Notes: generated by a model from the letters alone, not told the origin. Counted from the first letter of the stretch, positions 11,801 to 25,225 are shown. The stretch: 64,000 bases of DNA from Mugil cephalus (GCF_022458985.1 NC_061782.1:15359172-15423171); one strand, 5' to 3'. Program-made: numbers and translations.

Positions 11801-14399
11801 GCCTGCAGCCTGTCTTTGCCTTCCCTCGTTGTATACTGTATTGTGTATAAGAGGTATTGTTAGTATTTGATGAATACATGATACATGTTAATGAATGAAA
11901 ACAATGGTAAAAGTTGCTTTGAGAGATAGCACACACCGAATGAAGAAGAGAAGACAGGGTGTTAACATAATACATCTATTTTTCATGTGTACTGTACGTC
12001 AAGAACACAAAAAATCCAATAAAACACTTGAAGTCTGAATCCTTAAGATTTCAAGGTTTACTGAGTCAAGAGGGCCCTTCAATGTAAGGCGGGTGAAGGT
12101 GCAACCACTGAGCATCATGGTCCATTGAATACTGATTACATTAATCGGTGCTGTAAGGATTTCAGTTGATTTCGGGGCCTTTGTGTGTTGTGTGTTCCAT
12201 GGAAATGCCACTGTTAGAGCAAAAAGGCCCAAAATGTTTTGTTTTGTTTTTTTTCAGTGAACATTTCAGGAAGTTTCATAAAGGTAGCTTAAACCTTATC
12301 TGGTTATTTTACATATGAAAACGTTAGATTTCATCATGCTCACATCTTGAAGAAATCCAATCTGAAATACTCATAATGAAGAGGAAAAATTACTTCAGGC
12401 TCTTGAGCAAAACACTGTTTGGTTCGATGCCTGCACCCGTGTTAGATGTTGAAATTCCAGGTATTACAGGCATCACTGAAAGCCTTTGTGCCTCACATGG
12501 CTGCTATTGATTTATTTTTGCCTCCCAGGCACAGTGATTGTCTTAGACTCCGTTCAGCTTTTCTAAACTGCACAAATGCAGACTTATAGGGAAGCCAGTT
12601 CATCACAAATGTGACACTTTCCCCACTCCATCACTGCAGGAGAATTTAAATTCATTTATATTCATAAGTTCATCAAACTTTTTCATGTTAATTTTATGTT
12701 CTTTTTCATAGTTCAAAGTTATGTTCTAAAAATGAACTTAAAATGCAGATTCACAGCTGTTGTGTGAGGGTATTTGGATAAAAACAAACATTTTAGTCAC
12801 AGGCTTCTACTTTCAGTGGCACATACTCATTAACTATCTCAGAATGCTTTGGTGAACAGCTGAAAAAACAAAAAATTGCATGGATCTGACTGACTGTTGC
12901 ACAGTAATCCCATGTGCTCAAAGGAAACACTGAAAGGTGTCTCATTAATTTGTCAGTTTGTACAGTTTAAATTCATGAAGTAACTAATCTGAGTTTCATA
13001 TTTTCTGGATTATCTTTATTTAACGAGTTAGATTTCCTTTCAGTCTTGAACAGATTTTTGTTTCATTAGTTTCTGTTTATTTGTGGCCTCCAAGTACACT
13101 GTTGAGCCTCCAAACATCTCAAGAGGATATCTAGTGATGTGTTTGAATTTCTTTAAGTAACGGCACAGCTACATGAGGAGTTTTTAGTGTGTTTTATTGA
13201 ATTTTCATCATAATTATGTTTAAGACACAATTATTAATTTCTAATGTGTAAATTCCCTATCCAAGATGTTTCACCTCCTGGTATTCAAATTACCAACATC
13301 ATAAGCGTGTGAGTGTTTGCCAAAAATGTAGATATTCTGATTAACAAATATGTTTTTGCAATAGGTCACACACTGATGTGACTTGTCAGTCATTTTAGAA
13401 CGAATTTAGTGTCTTCCTCTTTTTTTACCTTTCAATTATTTGTGTCTCAAGTGAGAAAAAGCAATGTTGGACTCCATAAAAATCGCTTCCTGCCAATATA
13501 GAATATTCACTTTGCAAAATTATGGAGCATGGTGTATTGAACTTCAATCTTATGTAAGTGACTGGGAGCCATTTGCAGACTCTTAAGTGCTCACATAGCA
13601 CTCAGACTACTTAATAGGTTGTTTGATTTGGTTTTTTCGGAGGTTTGTTCCATGTCTCCTCAGTGATACAACAATGTGTCTGTGTTGTTCCAGGTACATG
13701 GCCATAGTCCATCCTCTGAGGCCTCGTATGAAGTACCAAACTGCTTACTGCCTGATAACAGGGGTCTGGATTGTTCCCATTCTGATATCAATCCCCTCTG
13801 CATACTTTGCTTCTGAGACCACGTACCCTCACAGCGGCACTACCCCAACCACTCACAAAGTCTTTTGTGCTCAGATCTGGCCTGTGGACCAGCAAGCCTA
13901 TTACCGTTCTTACTTCCTGTTTGTTTTTGCCGTGGAGTTTGTCGGGCCTGTGATCGTCATGGCGATGTGCTACGCCCGAATTTCCAGCGAACTCTGGTTC
14001 AAAAACGTCCCAGGCTTCCAGACGGAGCAGATACGGAAGAGGTTGCGTTGTCGCCGCAAGACGGTGATGGTCCTGATCGGGATCCTGACGGCGTACATCC
14101 TGTGCTGGGCCCCCTACTACGGCTTCACCATCCTTCGAGACTTCCATCCTACGCTCATCTCCCGCCAGAAGAACTCACTGGTGGCCTTCTACATCATAGA
14201 GTGCATTGCCATGAGCAACAGCATGATCAATACCTTCTGCTTTGTCAGTGTAAAGAACAACACAGTTAAGTACCTGAAGAAGATTGTTTTGCTGCGCTGG
14301 AGGTCAACCTATGCCCCCAGTAAGACTGTGGAGGAGATGGATATGAGGACCTCCACCATGCATGTAACAGAGGAGATTGAATGTGTGCACCTGAGGTGA
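8823..14399 (+). CDS. prokr1: Prokineticin receptor (prokr1-like), two coding exons
   Basis: Class A G-protein-coupled receptor for the secreted prokineticins, acting at the plasma membrane, typically through Gq. The coding sequence is join(8823-9289, 13694-14399), 1173 nt and 390 aa, close to the human receptors (384-393 aa). The intron splits the Arg codon of the DRY motif (D155-R156-Y157), AG|G, with donor GTGAGT and acceptor TTGTTCCAG. I see an extracellular N-terminus (about 1-50, NIS glycosylation site at 5-7), TM1 with GN at 73-74, TM2 with LAISD at 98-102, the TM3 cysteine C131 paired with C214 in loop 2, WPVDQQ at 218-223, [20 protein letters not shown] at 261-280 in loop 3, and CWAP at 293-296. 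TM7 has NSMIN instead of NPxxY, as in the family. An acidic tail follows. The nearby plek gene favours prokr1 over prokr2. Start: the first ATG in frame after the acceptor at 8779. Confidence 0.93.
9290..13693 (+). other. prokr1: prokr1 intron at the DRY codon
   Basis: A 4.4-kb intron with GT at 9290-9291 and AG at 13692-13693. It carries a LINE 3' fragment (about 11.5-11.9 kb) and otherwise AT-rich sequence with no coding signal I can recognise. An intron at this arginine is a known feature of prokineticin receptor genes. Confidence 0.85.
11525..11880 (+). repeat. L2/Rex1-like LINE 3' fragment
   Basis: Translation of 11553-11690 gives [21 protein letters not shown] and then a basic stretch. 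This matches the conserved C-terminal DPSHPGHxLFxLLPSGRR region of fish L2/Rex1-type reverse transcriptases, and is followed by a T-rich 3' untranslated segment. It is 5'-truncated and broken, and sits in the sense direction inside the prokr1 intron. Family placement is from motif memory. Confidence 0.55.
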
Positions 14400-14888
14400 A
14401 GAGTTGTTAAGATTTGGACTTTTCAGCCGACAGCGGGGGTCATTAAACATTTCAGACCTTCTCGTGAGCAGTGGGAACAGTATCCCTGTTCTTATTATTA
14501 TGAGCATGTAATTGTTGTGCCATTCATACATTGGTTACAAACATTACATTGTAAAATAATGTGTCTGTACAGCAGATTACATGTCAGGTTTGTGGACATA
14601 TGCTATTAATCCATCAGTAAAAAAAACAACTTTATATTGCTTGTATCTGTTTGTTTCCGCAAGATCAAATACCTCGGGATACCAACATAAAAGTGTTTCA
14701 TACCCCAATACTAACTTAGTAATGAATAGGTTTCTTTCAAGAAAAGGGGATCCCAACAAAGATAAACCCCCACTGCATTATGATTGTAACAAAAAAGACA
14801 TGTTTTTGTGTTTAACTGTGAAAATAATTGATATATTGCATGCCTTGTTTGTGGTCAAATACCTTTTATGTGTGCTGATGGAAATAAA
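14400..14888 (+). promoter_or_regulatory. prokr1: prokr1 3'UTR with poly(A) signal
   Basis: Sequence after the TGA at 14397-14399. The first canonical AATAAA on this strand is at 14883-14888, about 480 bases past the stop, with GTGACAGTGG downstream. A 3'UTR of this length is plausible. The open frame at 14581-14988 within it has no similarity to any protein I know. Confidence 0.45.
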
Positions 14889-17134
14889 CAATGTGACAGT
14901 GGCAACAAAGGCCGTTTTATTCACTATCTTGTACTTTTTCCTCCATACAAGTTCACGGCACTGTTATTCATTATCTGTGCCAAGGTAAAACTTCACAGCA
15001 TCATTTATCGACACGCACACAGAGAAAGCGAGAGGCATAAGAACAGTGGGTTCGTTTGAATTTTCAAACAGCCCAAGTTTCTCAGACACTTTCAAACAAT
15101 CAAAAGGAAGAGAACAATGGGCGAGATTCATGTACACCGGCGTTGATCCAATAAGTGTGTGGGTACTAAGAAGGGCAAACATTTTATACCTGGGTTGTCT
15201 GGGTCCTCATAAATAATCTGGATGGACGTATAATACCAAGACGTGTTGAAAAGCCAAGAAAGCCAGAATGATTTAATAACACCCAACACAAAGCCAGGAA
15301 GCTTTTTTACATTTTTGGTGTCTTTCTTTCATCTCAATCAACGTGCAGAGGGTTCTTCATGCTGTGACATACATCTACTTTTCATTTTAAATCTCATTGT
15401 TGAATATGCGTTAACAATCCATCTCATGAATTTTACATTTTTTCTCTGTGTGCCTCTTTTTGAGTTCAAGTAGAAAAGTCACAACTCCCTTCTCTGAAGA
15501 TATTTTAGGAATATCTGACGCACTGCTCAAATGCATTAAACATTCAGTGACGTCAATATATAAATGTGGCAAAGTCCCACGAGGTGCCGTTTTTAATATT
15601 TAGAACTTTCTTACCTTGGAATCTGAAGGAAGCATTGTTATCCAGAAATGTCATCCAATGTGTGTAATCTGTCTGCTTGTCATTCTTTCTGTCCAGTGAG
15701 AATGTGTTTTAGTATTCTGCTAAAAGCTATGTCTGTCAGCAGGACGAGATCGTATTTCTGAGATGTCAATTAAGGCCAAGTTATAATAAAATAAGTTTTA
15801 GTGTATGGTTATTGCTTTACCTTCCCGACAGACACCCTGAAGCTGTTGGTCCATGGCCGTCTATTTCAGTCGCTGTGTCTGAGTTAGTGTGAGCGCTGAG
15901 ATCCAGATGAATGTGTTAAAAACACGCAGAAACTTTCAGGACTGAAAAATGAAGCCAGCATCTTAGGGTAGTTCCGCAAATAGCCTCCTGAGCAATTCCC
16001 CTAGAACTAAAAAGTCTACAATGAATGGCTTTTGAATTTAGACATAGACATATGATAAAGACCAAACACACAGCGAAGGTCATTAAGAACTGTCTTCAGC
16101 GTAAAGAAGAACAAAAAGTCCTGGAGATGGTTTGGTTGGATATGAGGAAGCCTACATCCACAGAAGATCTGTGGTAAGTTCTCCAAGATGTTTGGGACAA
16201 AGTTCACCTAGATGGTGGTCACACCAAACATTAATTTGATTTAGATTTCTCTTCTGTTCACTCACAACTACACGGATGCATCCGAGAAGACAGGTGAGTA
16301 GCCCACTGTGTGTGGAATACACACATAGCTATACATATTCGAAACGCACAATATAGATAAGCTCATGTGTTTATGTTCAGTTCTGTTGTGTTCTATTAGG
16401 TGACATTTTTGCTGTGTTTGTAGAGCATGTTTTTCTTGAAATGTCAAACTGATGATGTTTATGATGTTGTTGTTATCTACTGTCGGCAATAGTCCGTGTT
16501 CAGGCTTCAATTAGACTACCAAGCAGAAAAGACTCCGTAGCTTCTTTTGTGTGAGCTTGCAAAACATTCGTTTCTACTGTGTTTTTATGTGTGACATTAT
16601 CGACTAGTTGATGTCAACTCAATTTTCACCACCTTTTAGACTTTAAAAATTCGTTCAACTCCTAAATACAATACAGTAAGCCTGAAGCCTGACAATCTTC
16701 TATTCTTTGCATGTAACTACGGATACAACCCGCTTAAAACAAAACAAAAACAAACCATTCCTTTAAAAAAGCTTTTCTGCCTTACTACACACTGATCCAC
16801 CCTAACCACTGCATCCTTCCTTTCTTCTTCACTGCGTATGGGTACACTAACTTCCTGCAGAACAGTAATTTTGACCAATATGTAGCTGATTCACTGCAAT
16901 ACTGAGGGGACGTAAGTGGCATCCAGTACCAACTACCAATCACCAATGAAGAAAAGGCACTGTCACATCAAAATCTGAAATTCCAAAAAAAAAAAAAAAA
17001 AAAATATTGATTTGTAACAGTGGAATGAGAGAAAGAAAGTTTAGTTCAGTGAATAATCTGTGCTGCTTAACAGAAATCCATATTTGACCTTTAAGGACAC
17101 AGAGAGTCTGACTGTCTATTGTGGCAAACACACC

Positions 17135-17172
<38 letters not shown>
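17135..17172. repeat. (ATT)n microsatellite
   Basis: Twelve to thirteen uninterrupted TTA/ATT units. Confidence 0.9.
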
Positions 17173-17174
<2 letters not shown>

Positions 17175-18539
17175 CTCACTTGTATTCAACCTCGTATTTG
17201 GGTTAAAAAAAATCTCCACAAAACAGAAATGTTGTACACTTACGACATGATGCACAAGAAGATATTGAAAGTACTGTTTGCGGAACAAACTTTACATTAA
17301 CAGATAACAAATTTGAAATAGCAGATGCATTTTAAATTTTAAATGCTATCATGTGTCCGGTCAGTATTCACTTATCTTAATATTGAATATATTGACATAT
17401 ACAACAAATTACCTATATTACATTATAACATGTTCACTATCAACACATTTTTGTCCAGTAAAATATGCACCTCCTCCGCTTGTAATAGGGAAATTACAGG
17501 TCATCATTTGATTTCCATACATGCTGACAAGCTGAGTGCTTATAATACTTTCAGGGTTGGAGTTTAACAAGCTCCAAACCATTAGCCTCTAAAGCAGGGG
17601 CTAATGTAATGAGATATCGTCTCCAGAACACATTTACTTTAAATTACATATGCTGACCTTTTTTTTCTCATCAGCCTAATTCCACAGTGTTTGGGTCACA
17701 CTTATTGTTCTACAATGAGCTTAGTCATGCAGCTCACTGGAATTACTCATTTGGTCATTAGGTTCTGTTTAGCATGTTGATGGCTTGCGGAGACAGCCGC
17801 CTCTTATGGTAATTTTCTTAAGGGTTGTTATTCTGGGAAATGTTTACTTTGCCAATATCAGGTTCCTTGCTTATTGGCCCCATTATTCTCTGTGCTCTCA
17901 TCCCTGTGGCTTGTGCAAAGATGTCTTTCCCCCCCACCCACCACCACTTTTTCTGAAAATTTGAACTTAAACATCTATTATGCTCTAACATGCAGCTGAG
18001 CGTCTCGTCGTTTGACTCCAGTCGGTTTCTTTCATGGTAATGTTCAAGTGTTCATACACTGCTGTACGCCTCAAGATTCTATTTTGCAGTTTTTCAGAAG
18101 CCACACATACTCCTGTGCTGCACAGCCATAATTTTTCAGCCACACTGAATATTTTCATATTGTTATTTTGTGAGAAGCGTAAAATAATAACAATAAAAAC
18201 AAATATTATATTTTTCTAATATTTCTATCACGTGAAACGGCAAAATGATGCAAGAAACTATCATCTGCGAGTCCTGCGGATATAATCTAACACAAATATA
18301 GGAGCAAGAGGTGATTTCTGTTAAATGGAAAGACTGCCACTGGCAATAAAGAATTTTGGACTCAACTGCTATAATATGAATGTTAAAATAAATAGCGCAG
18401 TGAACTTGTTGTCTCTGTTTCTGAATAGTGACACTTTTCTTACTTGTGTCTGACTCTAAGGTTGCATGTTATATTGGAGATCCTGGATCAGTAATCACGG
18501 CTTGAGTCTTAAGTATCAAGGACGTTAAGCAAATAATAA

Positions 18540-18850
18540 TAATAATATTAACAATACATTAAATAATCAATTTTATTTAATGTAACAATAATAATAATAA
18601 CAATAATAAATTAAATGTATTAGTGATCTCATTAAAAAAGTACAGCAAAAACCCAGAATGCACAAAAAGCTAGGAACTACAAAATAAAAACAGCTTCTAA
18701 ATAAATGAAGGAATCCAGTGACTGTGGAGGTTAAGAATAATTCGGAAAGGTCTGTCTGAATTGGAAGGTTTTTAGGCCTTTTTTAAAAAACGTCCAGAGA
18801 TTGCTCAGAAGGTCAGAGAGGGAAAGTTCTGAAAAATGAAAATAAATAAA
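18540..18850 (-). repeat. Teleost interspersed repeat
   Basis: An AATAATAAT-rich head is followed by 'ggtttttaggcctttttta', 'cgtccagagattgctcagaa' and 'gtcagagagggaaagttc'. The phrase order resembles a common fish repeat reading roughly 'tttttaagcctttttaaa..gtcc..gagattct..ggtcagggagggagttcc'. Orientation and family are uncertain. Confidence 0.4.
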
Positions 18851-20429
18851 TAAATAAAAAAGGCATGGTAACATTACACTCTGTGCAAAAAAAAAGGATA
18901 TTTTTATCCACCCACTGGGCTGTTTACATTCTGACCCTGGAGTGTGATGTCCATCTGTGGGCACAGTGACGTGTCTGTCTTTTGACCTCAGTTTCATTTG
19001 TTACAGGACAAAGTACAGCAGGGTGACTTTGTCCAAATGACCAAATACAGCTTCGCCCTTCCCAAATATGCTCAGCTCGAATGTCACTAAACATGTTAAC
19101 CATTACTTACACAGAGAGAGGGCAGAGAATACACACAAAAAAAAGCCATAGTGGGCTCGGGAGATTTCAAAATATTTCCTCAGGTGGTCTATTGGTGAGA
19201 TGAAAGATCGAAAAAGAAAAGATTGCGAAGGCACTATGGTTGAAAAAGAATATAAAATGCCTTTATTTAAATGGCAAAAACTGGTTAAAAGTATAGTGGG
19301 TGGAGCCTTAGTACTAGTACTTACTACTACTAGTACAACCAGTAGAAAAAAGCAGTTAATTAAAACACACTGACAGGCCAGGGAAAGAAGTTGCCTTGAA
19401 CTTGCTTTTCCAAAAGGTTTCTTTTTGGAGAGGGGTCCTTGGACGGTTTCCACCTCTACCGCCATCACTTTGAGGGAGAAAGTCAAGCATTGACATTTAC
19501 CTGTGTGTTTCTTCTTTTTTGATTTGAAACATATTTTTGTTGTCCCTTTTCTTCCTCTCTGCAAAGTGAAAAGGCTGTCTTGACAAATCCTGAGATTCTC
19601 TCATTCTCACACTTTCTGCACCTTTCAACCTTGTCAGTTCCCTTAAAAAGAATTCCAAAACCCACCTTTACCGTCCTGTAACCAAACAAAGACAAATCAC
19701 AGCAACTCCCTCGCTCTAGTGTACAGTTCAGTCTGTTGTGAGCTACACTATACTGCACTGTTGCCTTAAAATCACCTTCATTTCTCAAGGAAACGGAAGC
19801 AAGGCATCCTTTCTAGATCAACAGGTGGGTAGATGTTGCTAGGGGCTCGCATGTTCTGAAAGACAAATGATAATTTGAAGTCACAACGGGGCTGTTAACC
19901 CCACTTCTCTTTGATAGCAGTTTAATGCAATGTGGGCTTCACATGGCCCATGGCTTTACAGGCACAAGGCACCCTGTGACAGCAAATCGTTCCCTGGTCA
20001 TGACTAATGATTCTGATTCAGGCTCAGTTTGTGCTCTCTAAAGAACAATTTGATCAATACTGTTCCTTCAAGAGCTTAAATGAAAACCCGTCCATTTGTC
20101 TACTGTTTTCTAGGGTTAGGGGGATATTTTGTCTGTAGGATGGGACCTGAGGATTCTCTCACCTTTACACACATGTAATTGTGTGAAATCCTAACAGTGC
20201 TTGCTATTCTGATTTTGGCATATTTACTATGTTGATTAAAGATAGTATGGGAAGTGCTTTTTAAAACAATTCTTGGGTGTCACAAGGTTTAAATGACCCG
20301 TAAAGAAAGTGAAAAGGGCACTTGCCATCATACACTGACTGTTCCTAGGAGTTCAGTGACCCCAGTCATTGTGGAATAGAACAAGTTTGGAACCAATAGG
20401 TTAAGATTGAAGTGAGACAAGTCTTGGTC

Positions 20430-20945
20430 AGAGATGTGAGACGCTAGCTAAGCTTCAGATGATACAATCTGATAGAAGGACGACCTTTTCAGAAGCACAT
20501 CATCTATCAGACTTCTATAGCAGAGGAACGAGACAGAAGCCATTCTGTGTACAAAAAAAAAGGCACATGACAGCTCGCTTGCAGTTTGATAGACTGCATT
20601 GTAAAAGAATTTGAGAGCATGGAAAAAAAAAACGTAACTCTGGACAGAGCTCCAGCAAGTGCCATGTTTAACTCTAGGCTCATCATTATTTGACTAAATG
20701 CAAGCATGGGGGTGGCAGCATCATGGGAGGCTTCTCAGAGAGAGGGACAGGAAGACAAGTCGAAACTAATGGCAGAATGAATTCAAACAAATTCAAAATG
20801 GTCCTTGGGGAAAACCTACTCCTGAGTGCACCAACTGTAGAGTGTGATAACAATTCACATTTCATGCAACACTGAAGCCAGATGGAGAAGATTTGCAGTC
20901 ACCATTCAAGCTGACAGCGCTTGAGAGGATCTTCCAAGACACATG
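20430..20945 (+). pseudogene. Decayed salmon-type Tc1 transposase relic
   Basis: Several landmarks of the abundant salmonid/cyprinid Tc1-like transposase gene occur in the right order on this strand: 'ggcacatgacagctcgctt' (20561-20579), 'aagcatgggggtggcagcat' (20702-20721), a segment resembling 'gacagggagactagtc' (20747-20761), and 'ctgacagcgcttgagaggat' (20911-20930). The frame is broken throughout, with internal deletions, and I could not identify terminal inverted repeats. The copy cannot encode an active enzyme. Matching is from memory of the family consensus. Confidence 0.7.
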
Positions 20946-21801
20946 CACTGTCAAAACACATGCACAAAGCCTGATAATGCTTACAGTACCTAAGAAATTG
21001 TGTTTTTACATTGTCATTATTTACCGTGTATAGATTGGGTACATAGGGTTGTATACTTTCTAAAGAAGCTGCACAACGTAGTGGACTGTAAGGTAACTGG
21101 AGACATAACTCTAAGACACAATATGCAAGCTGGTTTGCCAGATCATCTTACAGATCAACATAATTTAATGAAGTCCCACCAGGCACATACTCAAACAGGA
21201 TCTCATCTGTGACAGCCTGTCAACGACTGGAGTTGAGTCACTCTCGAGCTTTAGGGAGTTCGAGGAGGACGAGTATGTGACGCAAAACACATGTACAAGT
21301 CCTCATCACTTTAGCATGCCCTGACAAGCTCTTCCATCAATAACAATCTTACCAGCCAAAATACCACGGGGCTTTGAATGTTTATCAGTCACATCTTTCA
21401 ATTGCTGCATGGGACTGAAGACTCAATTGTCAGCCATGAGCACACAACGCTGACATATTAGATGGATTACTTAATAACAAGAATTTGTTCAGTTCTATTA
21501 AATGTATAAAAACTGTATTTATTTACAGTGTGTGTCTGGCAAACCTTGTCTTTTTTTTTGGTCATTTATTGTCATCTGGACAGTACAAATTCAATGAGCC
21601 TTTCTGGGGTCATGGAGGAGCCCGCAGTGTAATAGAAAATGAAGTGTTCTGGTTTACTGGCTTTAGAAATAGCTTCTTCTTCACCCCAGGGATAGGAGGG
21701 TAAACGGAAAAATAAGGAGGAAGGTCCCTTTTGTTGTTGCTTGTTACAGCCCTGTCTGTGCTATGGTAAAAAAGCGGTCTGCATTACTGTCATGAATGAT
21801 T

Positions 21802-21902
21802 TATATGTAAATGTATGTGTAACTCAATTACTCACTACATGCTCTGCTCATTATTAAAAGCAGAGCATGCAGTGGATCATCATACAAGAACATTTACATA
21901 TA
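21802..21902. other. 101-base imperfect hairpin
   Basis: The left arm 21802-21848 is complementary to the right arm 21859-21902 around a 10-base loop (CATTATTAAA). The inner stem is an 11-bp perfect match (CATGCTCTGCT with AGCAGAGCATG), extending to 15 of 16. The outer ends TATATGTAAATGT and ACATTTACATATA pair perfectly, with an imperfect centre. The size and arm layout fit either a microRNA-like precursor or a small palindromic transposon relic. No known microRNA seed was recognised. Confidence 0.6.
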
Positions 21903-22911
21903 GAATATGAGATCGTATGTTTTTTTATTTGTTTGTTTTCCCGTTTTCCCATATGCCATTTTAGACCCAATCACTCCTTTTTACCTGTCCTTTTGCTCCT
22001 CAGATAAATACCTGATATTTTGAATCCACTTCCACAATCAAGACATCCAGTACTTACAATCCTGATTGTGTTTGAGGTATTTCATTGAAGCATTCCATTT
22101 TTACTGTTCCTTCGGCTTTGTTTGCATGTCTAGTTCTGTGCAACCTTGTAAAAAATCTTTTGCATCTTTTACAAAAATATAGAGTCCCTAAAGGTTGACA
22201 CAGTAAATATTAGTGTATATAATGTGACAGAACATTTCCTTGTACAATTACATATGTGCCAGTCATATCTTGAAGCGATTTTATGATCTGTAATGGAATT
22301 GACTTGTGTATGAGGATGGCAACAGCTTGAGTATAATTATTATAAGAAGCAGATCACTTGACCTGCCCATTTATTTTTTCCAAAGTAGGAAAATCAGAGG
22401 CCATCAAATAGGTGTCGTGTAAAAAAAAAAAAAAATCTCCTTTGATAATAGTTTTTGATTTTCTCCAACTGGAATGGTTTTCCACACCACCTTTATTCAA
22501 CAGACTTTGGAAGACACTGATCCTCTAATGCTGAGGAACAGCTTGTCACGTGAACCCGGCTCTGGACAGAACAGCCATAAGCCCGCACAATGTAATTTTA
22601 GTATAAACCCCTTTTTCTATTATCAGATAGGACCAGACTTAATCATGCTGTACCAAAAATAATGCTGGTTTGTATGCTGCACCACAAAGAATAATAAAAT
22701 AAAATAGGTCGTCTATATGCTCATAGACAACCTGCCGACATTCCTCATGCTTTAATCCCCTGGTGCTGACTCCTAACCTAATCCCTTTAGATTTGGCTGC
22801 AAACCATATAGTATGTCACTAATTAAGTTCCTCTTCAGTGGGCCTTAACATCCAGTCGGGGTAGTTGCAACTTCTTCTATTGTCAGTTGTGGAGGAATTC
22901 AAGGTGGTAAA

Positions 22912-24125
22912 GTGCAGAGCCGTACTCAGCAACTTGGGGTTGCAACCAGGTCTGGGCACAAGTGGGCCGCCAGTGCTGCTGTGGAACAGGCAGTGAGTTC
23001 CTCAGAGCTGCGAGACATCATGCCATGTCACGTGTCAGTTTGCCTCAATTTCTCCTCCCAATCCCCAACGCCCTGTTGCTCTGACATCCGCCGTAAACTT
23101 TCCCAGCTCAATGTGTCTGAGTCCACCTGCAGGTGCATCACAGACTTCCTGTCTGACAGGAGACAGCATGTAAGGCTGGGAAACCACATCTCAGACTCCT
23201 GTACCATCAGCACAGTTTCCCCCCAAGGCTGTGTCCTTTCAGCCCTGCTCTTGTCTCTGTACACCAACAGCTGCACCTCCACTCATAAGTCTGTCAAGTT
23301 GCTCAAGTTTGCAGATGACACCTTACAGGATGGAGATAAACTGTCTGGGGACTTGGTGCAGCTGTAAAAACCTGGAGTTGAACACTTCCAAGACAGTGGA
23401 AATTATCATGGACTACAGGAAGAACACAGCCCCACCCCTCCCCGTCACCCTGTGTGACTCTACAGTCAACACTGTGGGGTCCTACCAGTTCCTGGGCACC
23501 ATCATCTCCCAGGACCTCAAATGGGAGCTCAACATCAGTGCCCTCATCAAAAAAGCAAAGCAGAAGATGCACTTCCTGCAGCAGCTGAAGAAATTCAACC
23601 TGCCAAAGACAATGATGGTGCACTTCTACAGTGCCATCACTGAGTCCATCTTCACCAGCTCCTTCACCTGCTATGCTGCAGCCTCTTTTAAGGACAAGAG
23701 CAGACTGAAGCGTGTCATTCGCTCTGTAGAGCAAGTGATCGACTGCAGTCTGAAGTCCCTGGATGAGCTGCATGCTTCCAGGACTCTGAAGCCTACAGCT
23801 AAGATTGTGGCTGATCCGTCTCACCCCGGACACAGACTATTTAACTCTGACAGGCGGCTGTGATCCGTCAAGTGCAGGACCACTCGACCGGCCAACAGTT
23901 TCTTCCCATCCACAGTGTGCCTGTCGAACAATGCCAGTCGAACACATGACTCACCACCACCCACTGTAAATGTTCCTTTTATTGTATTGTACAGTGAATA
24001 TTTTTTTGTATACTTTAGTTTGTTTATTTTTACAATTCATTTTATTTTCTTATTTTATATATTTACAAGTCAAATCCCTTGTGTTTACAAATAAACTTGG
24101 CAATAAAGTCTTTTCTGATTCTGAT
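22912..24125 (+). pseudogene. L2/Rex1-like LINE, reverse-transcriptase relic with 3' tail
   Basis: The 3' part of a non-LTR retrotransposon reverse transcriptase. Frame one (22912-23367) carries ITDFLSDRRQHVRLG, the SPQGCVLS motif and the catalytic FADDT. The reading then shifts frame near 23340-23370. The second frame continues with KNLELNTSKTVEIIMDYRK, a YQFLGTIIS block, QQLKKFNLPKTMMVHFYSAI and DPSHPGHRLF, ending in a stop near 23863. A 3'UTR follows, with CAATAAAGTC at 24101-24110 and a TTCTGATTCTGATC tail. The element is 5'-truncated and frame-broken, hence inactive. The clade label comes from motif memory; L2, CR1 and Rex1 are hard to separate by eye. Confidence 0.8.
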
Positions 24126-24481
24126 CATCAGCAACCCACAAAAGGGTGATGAGGCAGGAGGGAACAAAAGGTATTTAATGAGTAATAAATGAAACAGAAG
24201 GGGCAGGATGATCCAAAAAAAAAAAAAAAACACAGGAACAAAGGGCATGGAAGTAACACATGTAAGGAAACACAAAGATGGAACACATTAACAATGCAAC
24301 GGTGAGCAAAGGGAATGAGGGCTATAAATACACACAGGGGCCAGAGGACGAGACACAGGTGAGACAAATCAGGGTAATCACATGGGGAGAAACCAATAAA
24401 CAATCAAGGACACATGAGGAAACACAACAGACAGGAAATCAAGAAACTTAACAAAATAAAACAGGAAACTCAAAATATGAC

Positions 24482-25154
24482 TGTTATGACTAGACAAAAA
24501 GGGGTATAGGGAAGTAACACAAAACCAAGATGCTTTGGTTGTTAAACAAAGGTATTTATTAAATGAGAGTTAAAGTTGTTTCAACAAAAGGAGGTGAGGT
24601 ACTAAGGGAACAAAGGGCGAGTGAGTGCTGTTCAAAATAACAAATAAATATGACAAAAGCAGAACTCTTAACAGAGTCTGTAACTAGCTTATGTAAAACA
24701 AAAGGAGAAACAAAAACCTCACTGTCTGGCCTACTTGGCAATAACAAAAAACACATCAATAAACAGCACCCCTAACCTAGTGTTTCTAACAAAAGTAATC
24801 CTCAGTGCAATCAGTGCTATATACAAATCTACTCTTAGCCCAGTCCCAACAACACACACCACAAACCTCCATAATTTCCAAACGAATAGTAGCACAATCT
24901 AATCGAGGCGAGCTCACACCACACAAAGAACAACACGCCTCACAATGGTGCGGCGCTCCTAGTTCAAATAGTCTGGATGCTGCTCAGAGGGCCCTCTGAT
25001 TGGCGGCATGTAGCTCGATGCTCCGCCAATCCCGACCACGCACATCCCGGTGCGTTGCTGGTGTTGCTGACGTGACCCCGCCCTTGTGCTCCTGGGCCAA
25101 TTAGGAACCACCAGCCTCCTCAGTCCTACGTAACGGGATAGGGCACACACACAA

Positions 25155-25225
<71 letters not shown>

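Larger units (their letters stand above)
14889..20420. other. Gene-free stretch downstream of prokr1
   Basis: I find no supported gene. It holds an (ATT)n microsatellite (17135-17172), a poly-A run (16984-17003), an interspersed repeat (18540-18850) and a small GTACTAGTAC palindrome cluster at about 19311-19340. Its longest open frame (19103-19564, minus) is low-complexity and unconvincing. Confidence 0.55.

Noticed and set aside
13788..14269. Overlapping long open frames on both strands in prokr1 exon 2
   Set aside because: Shadows of the real receptor frame caused by its GC-richer codons.
19103..19564. 153-residue minus-strand open frame
   Set aside because: Lysine- and serine-rich low-complexity sequence in AT-rich DNA, with no family resemblance.
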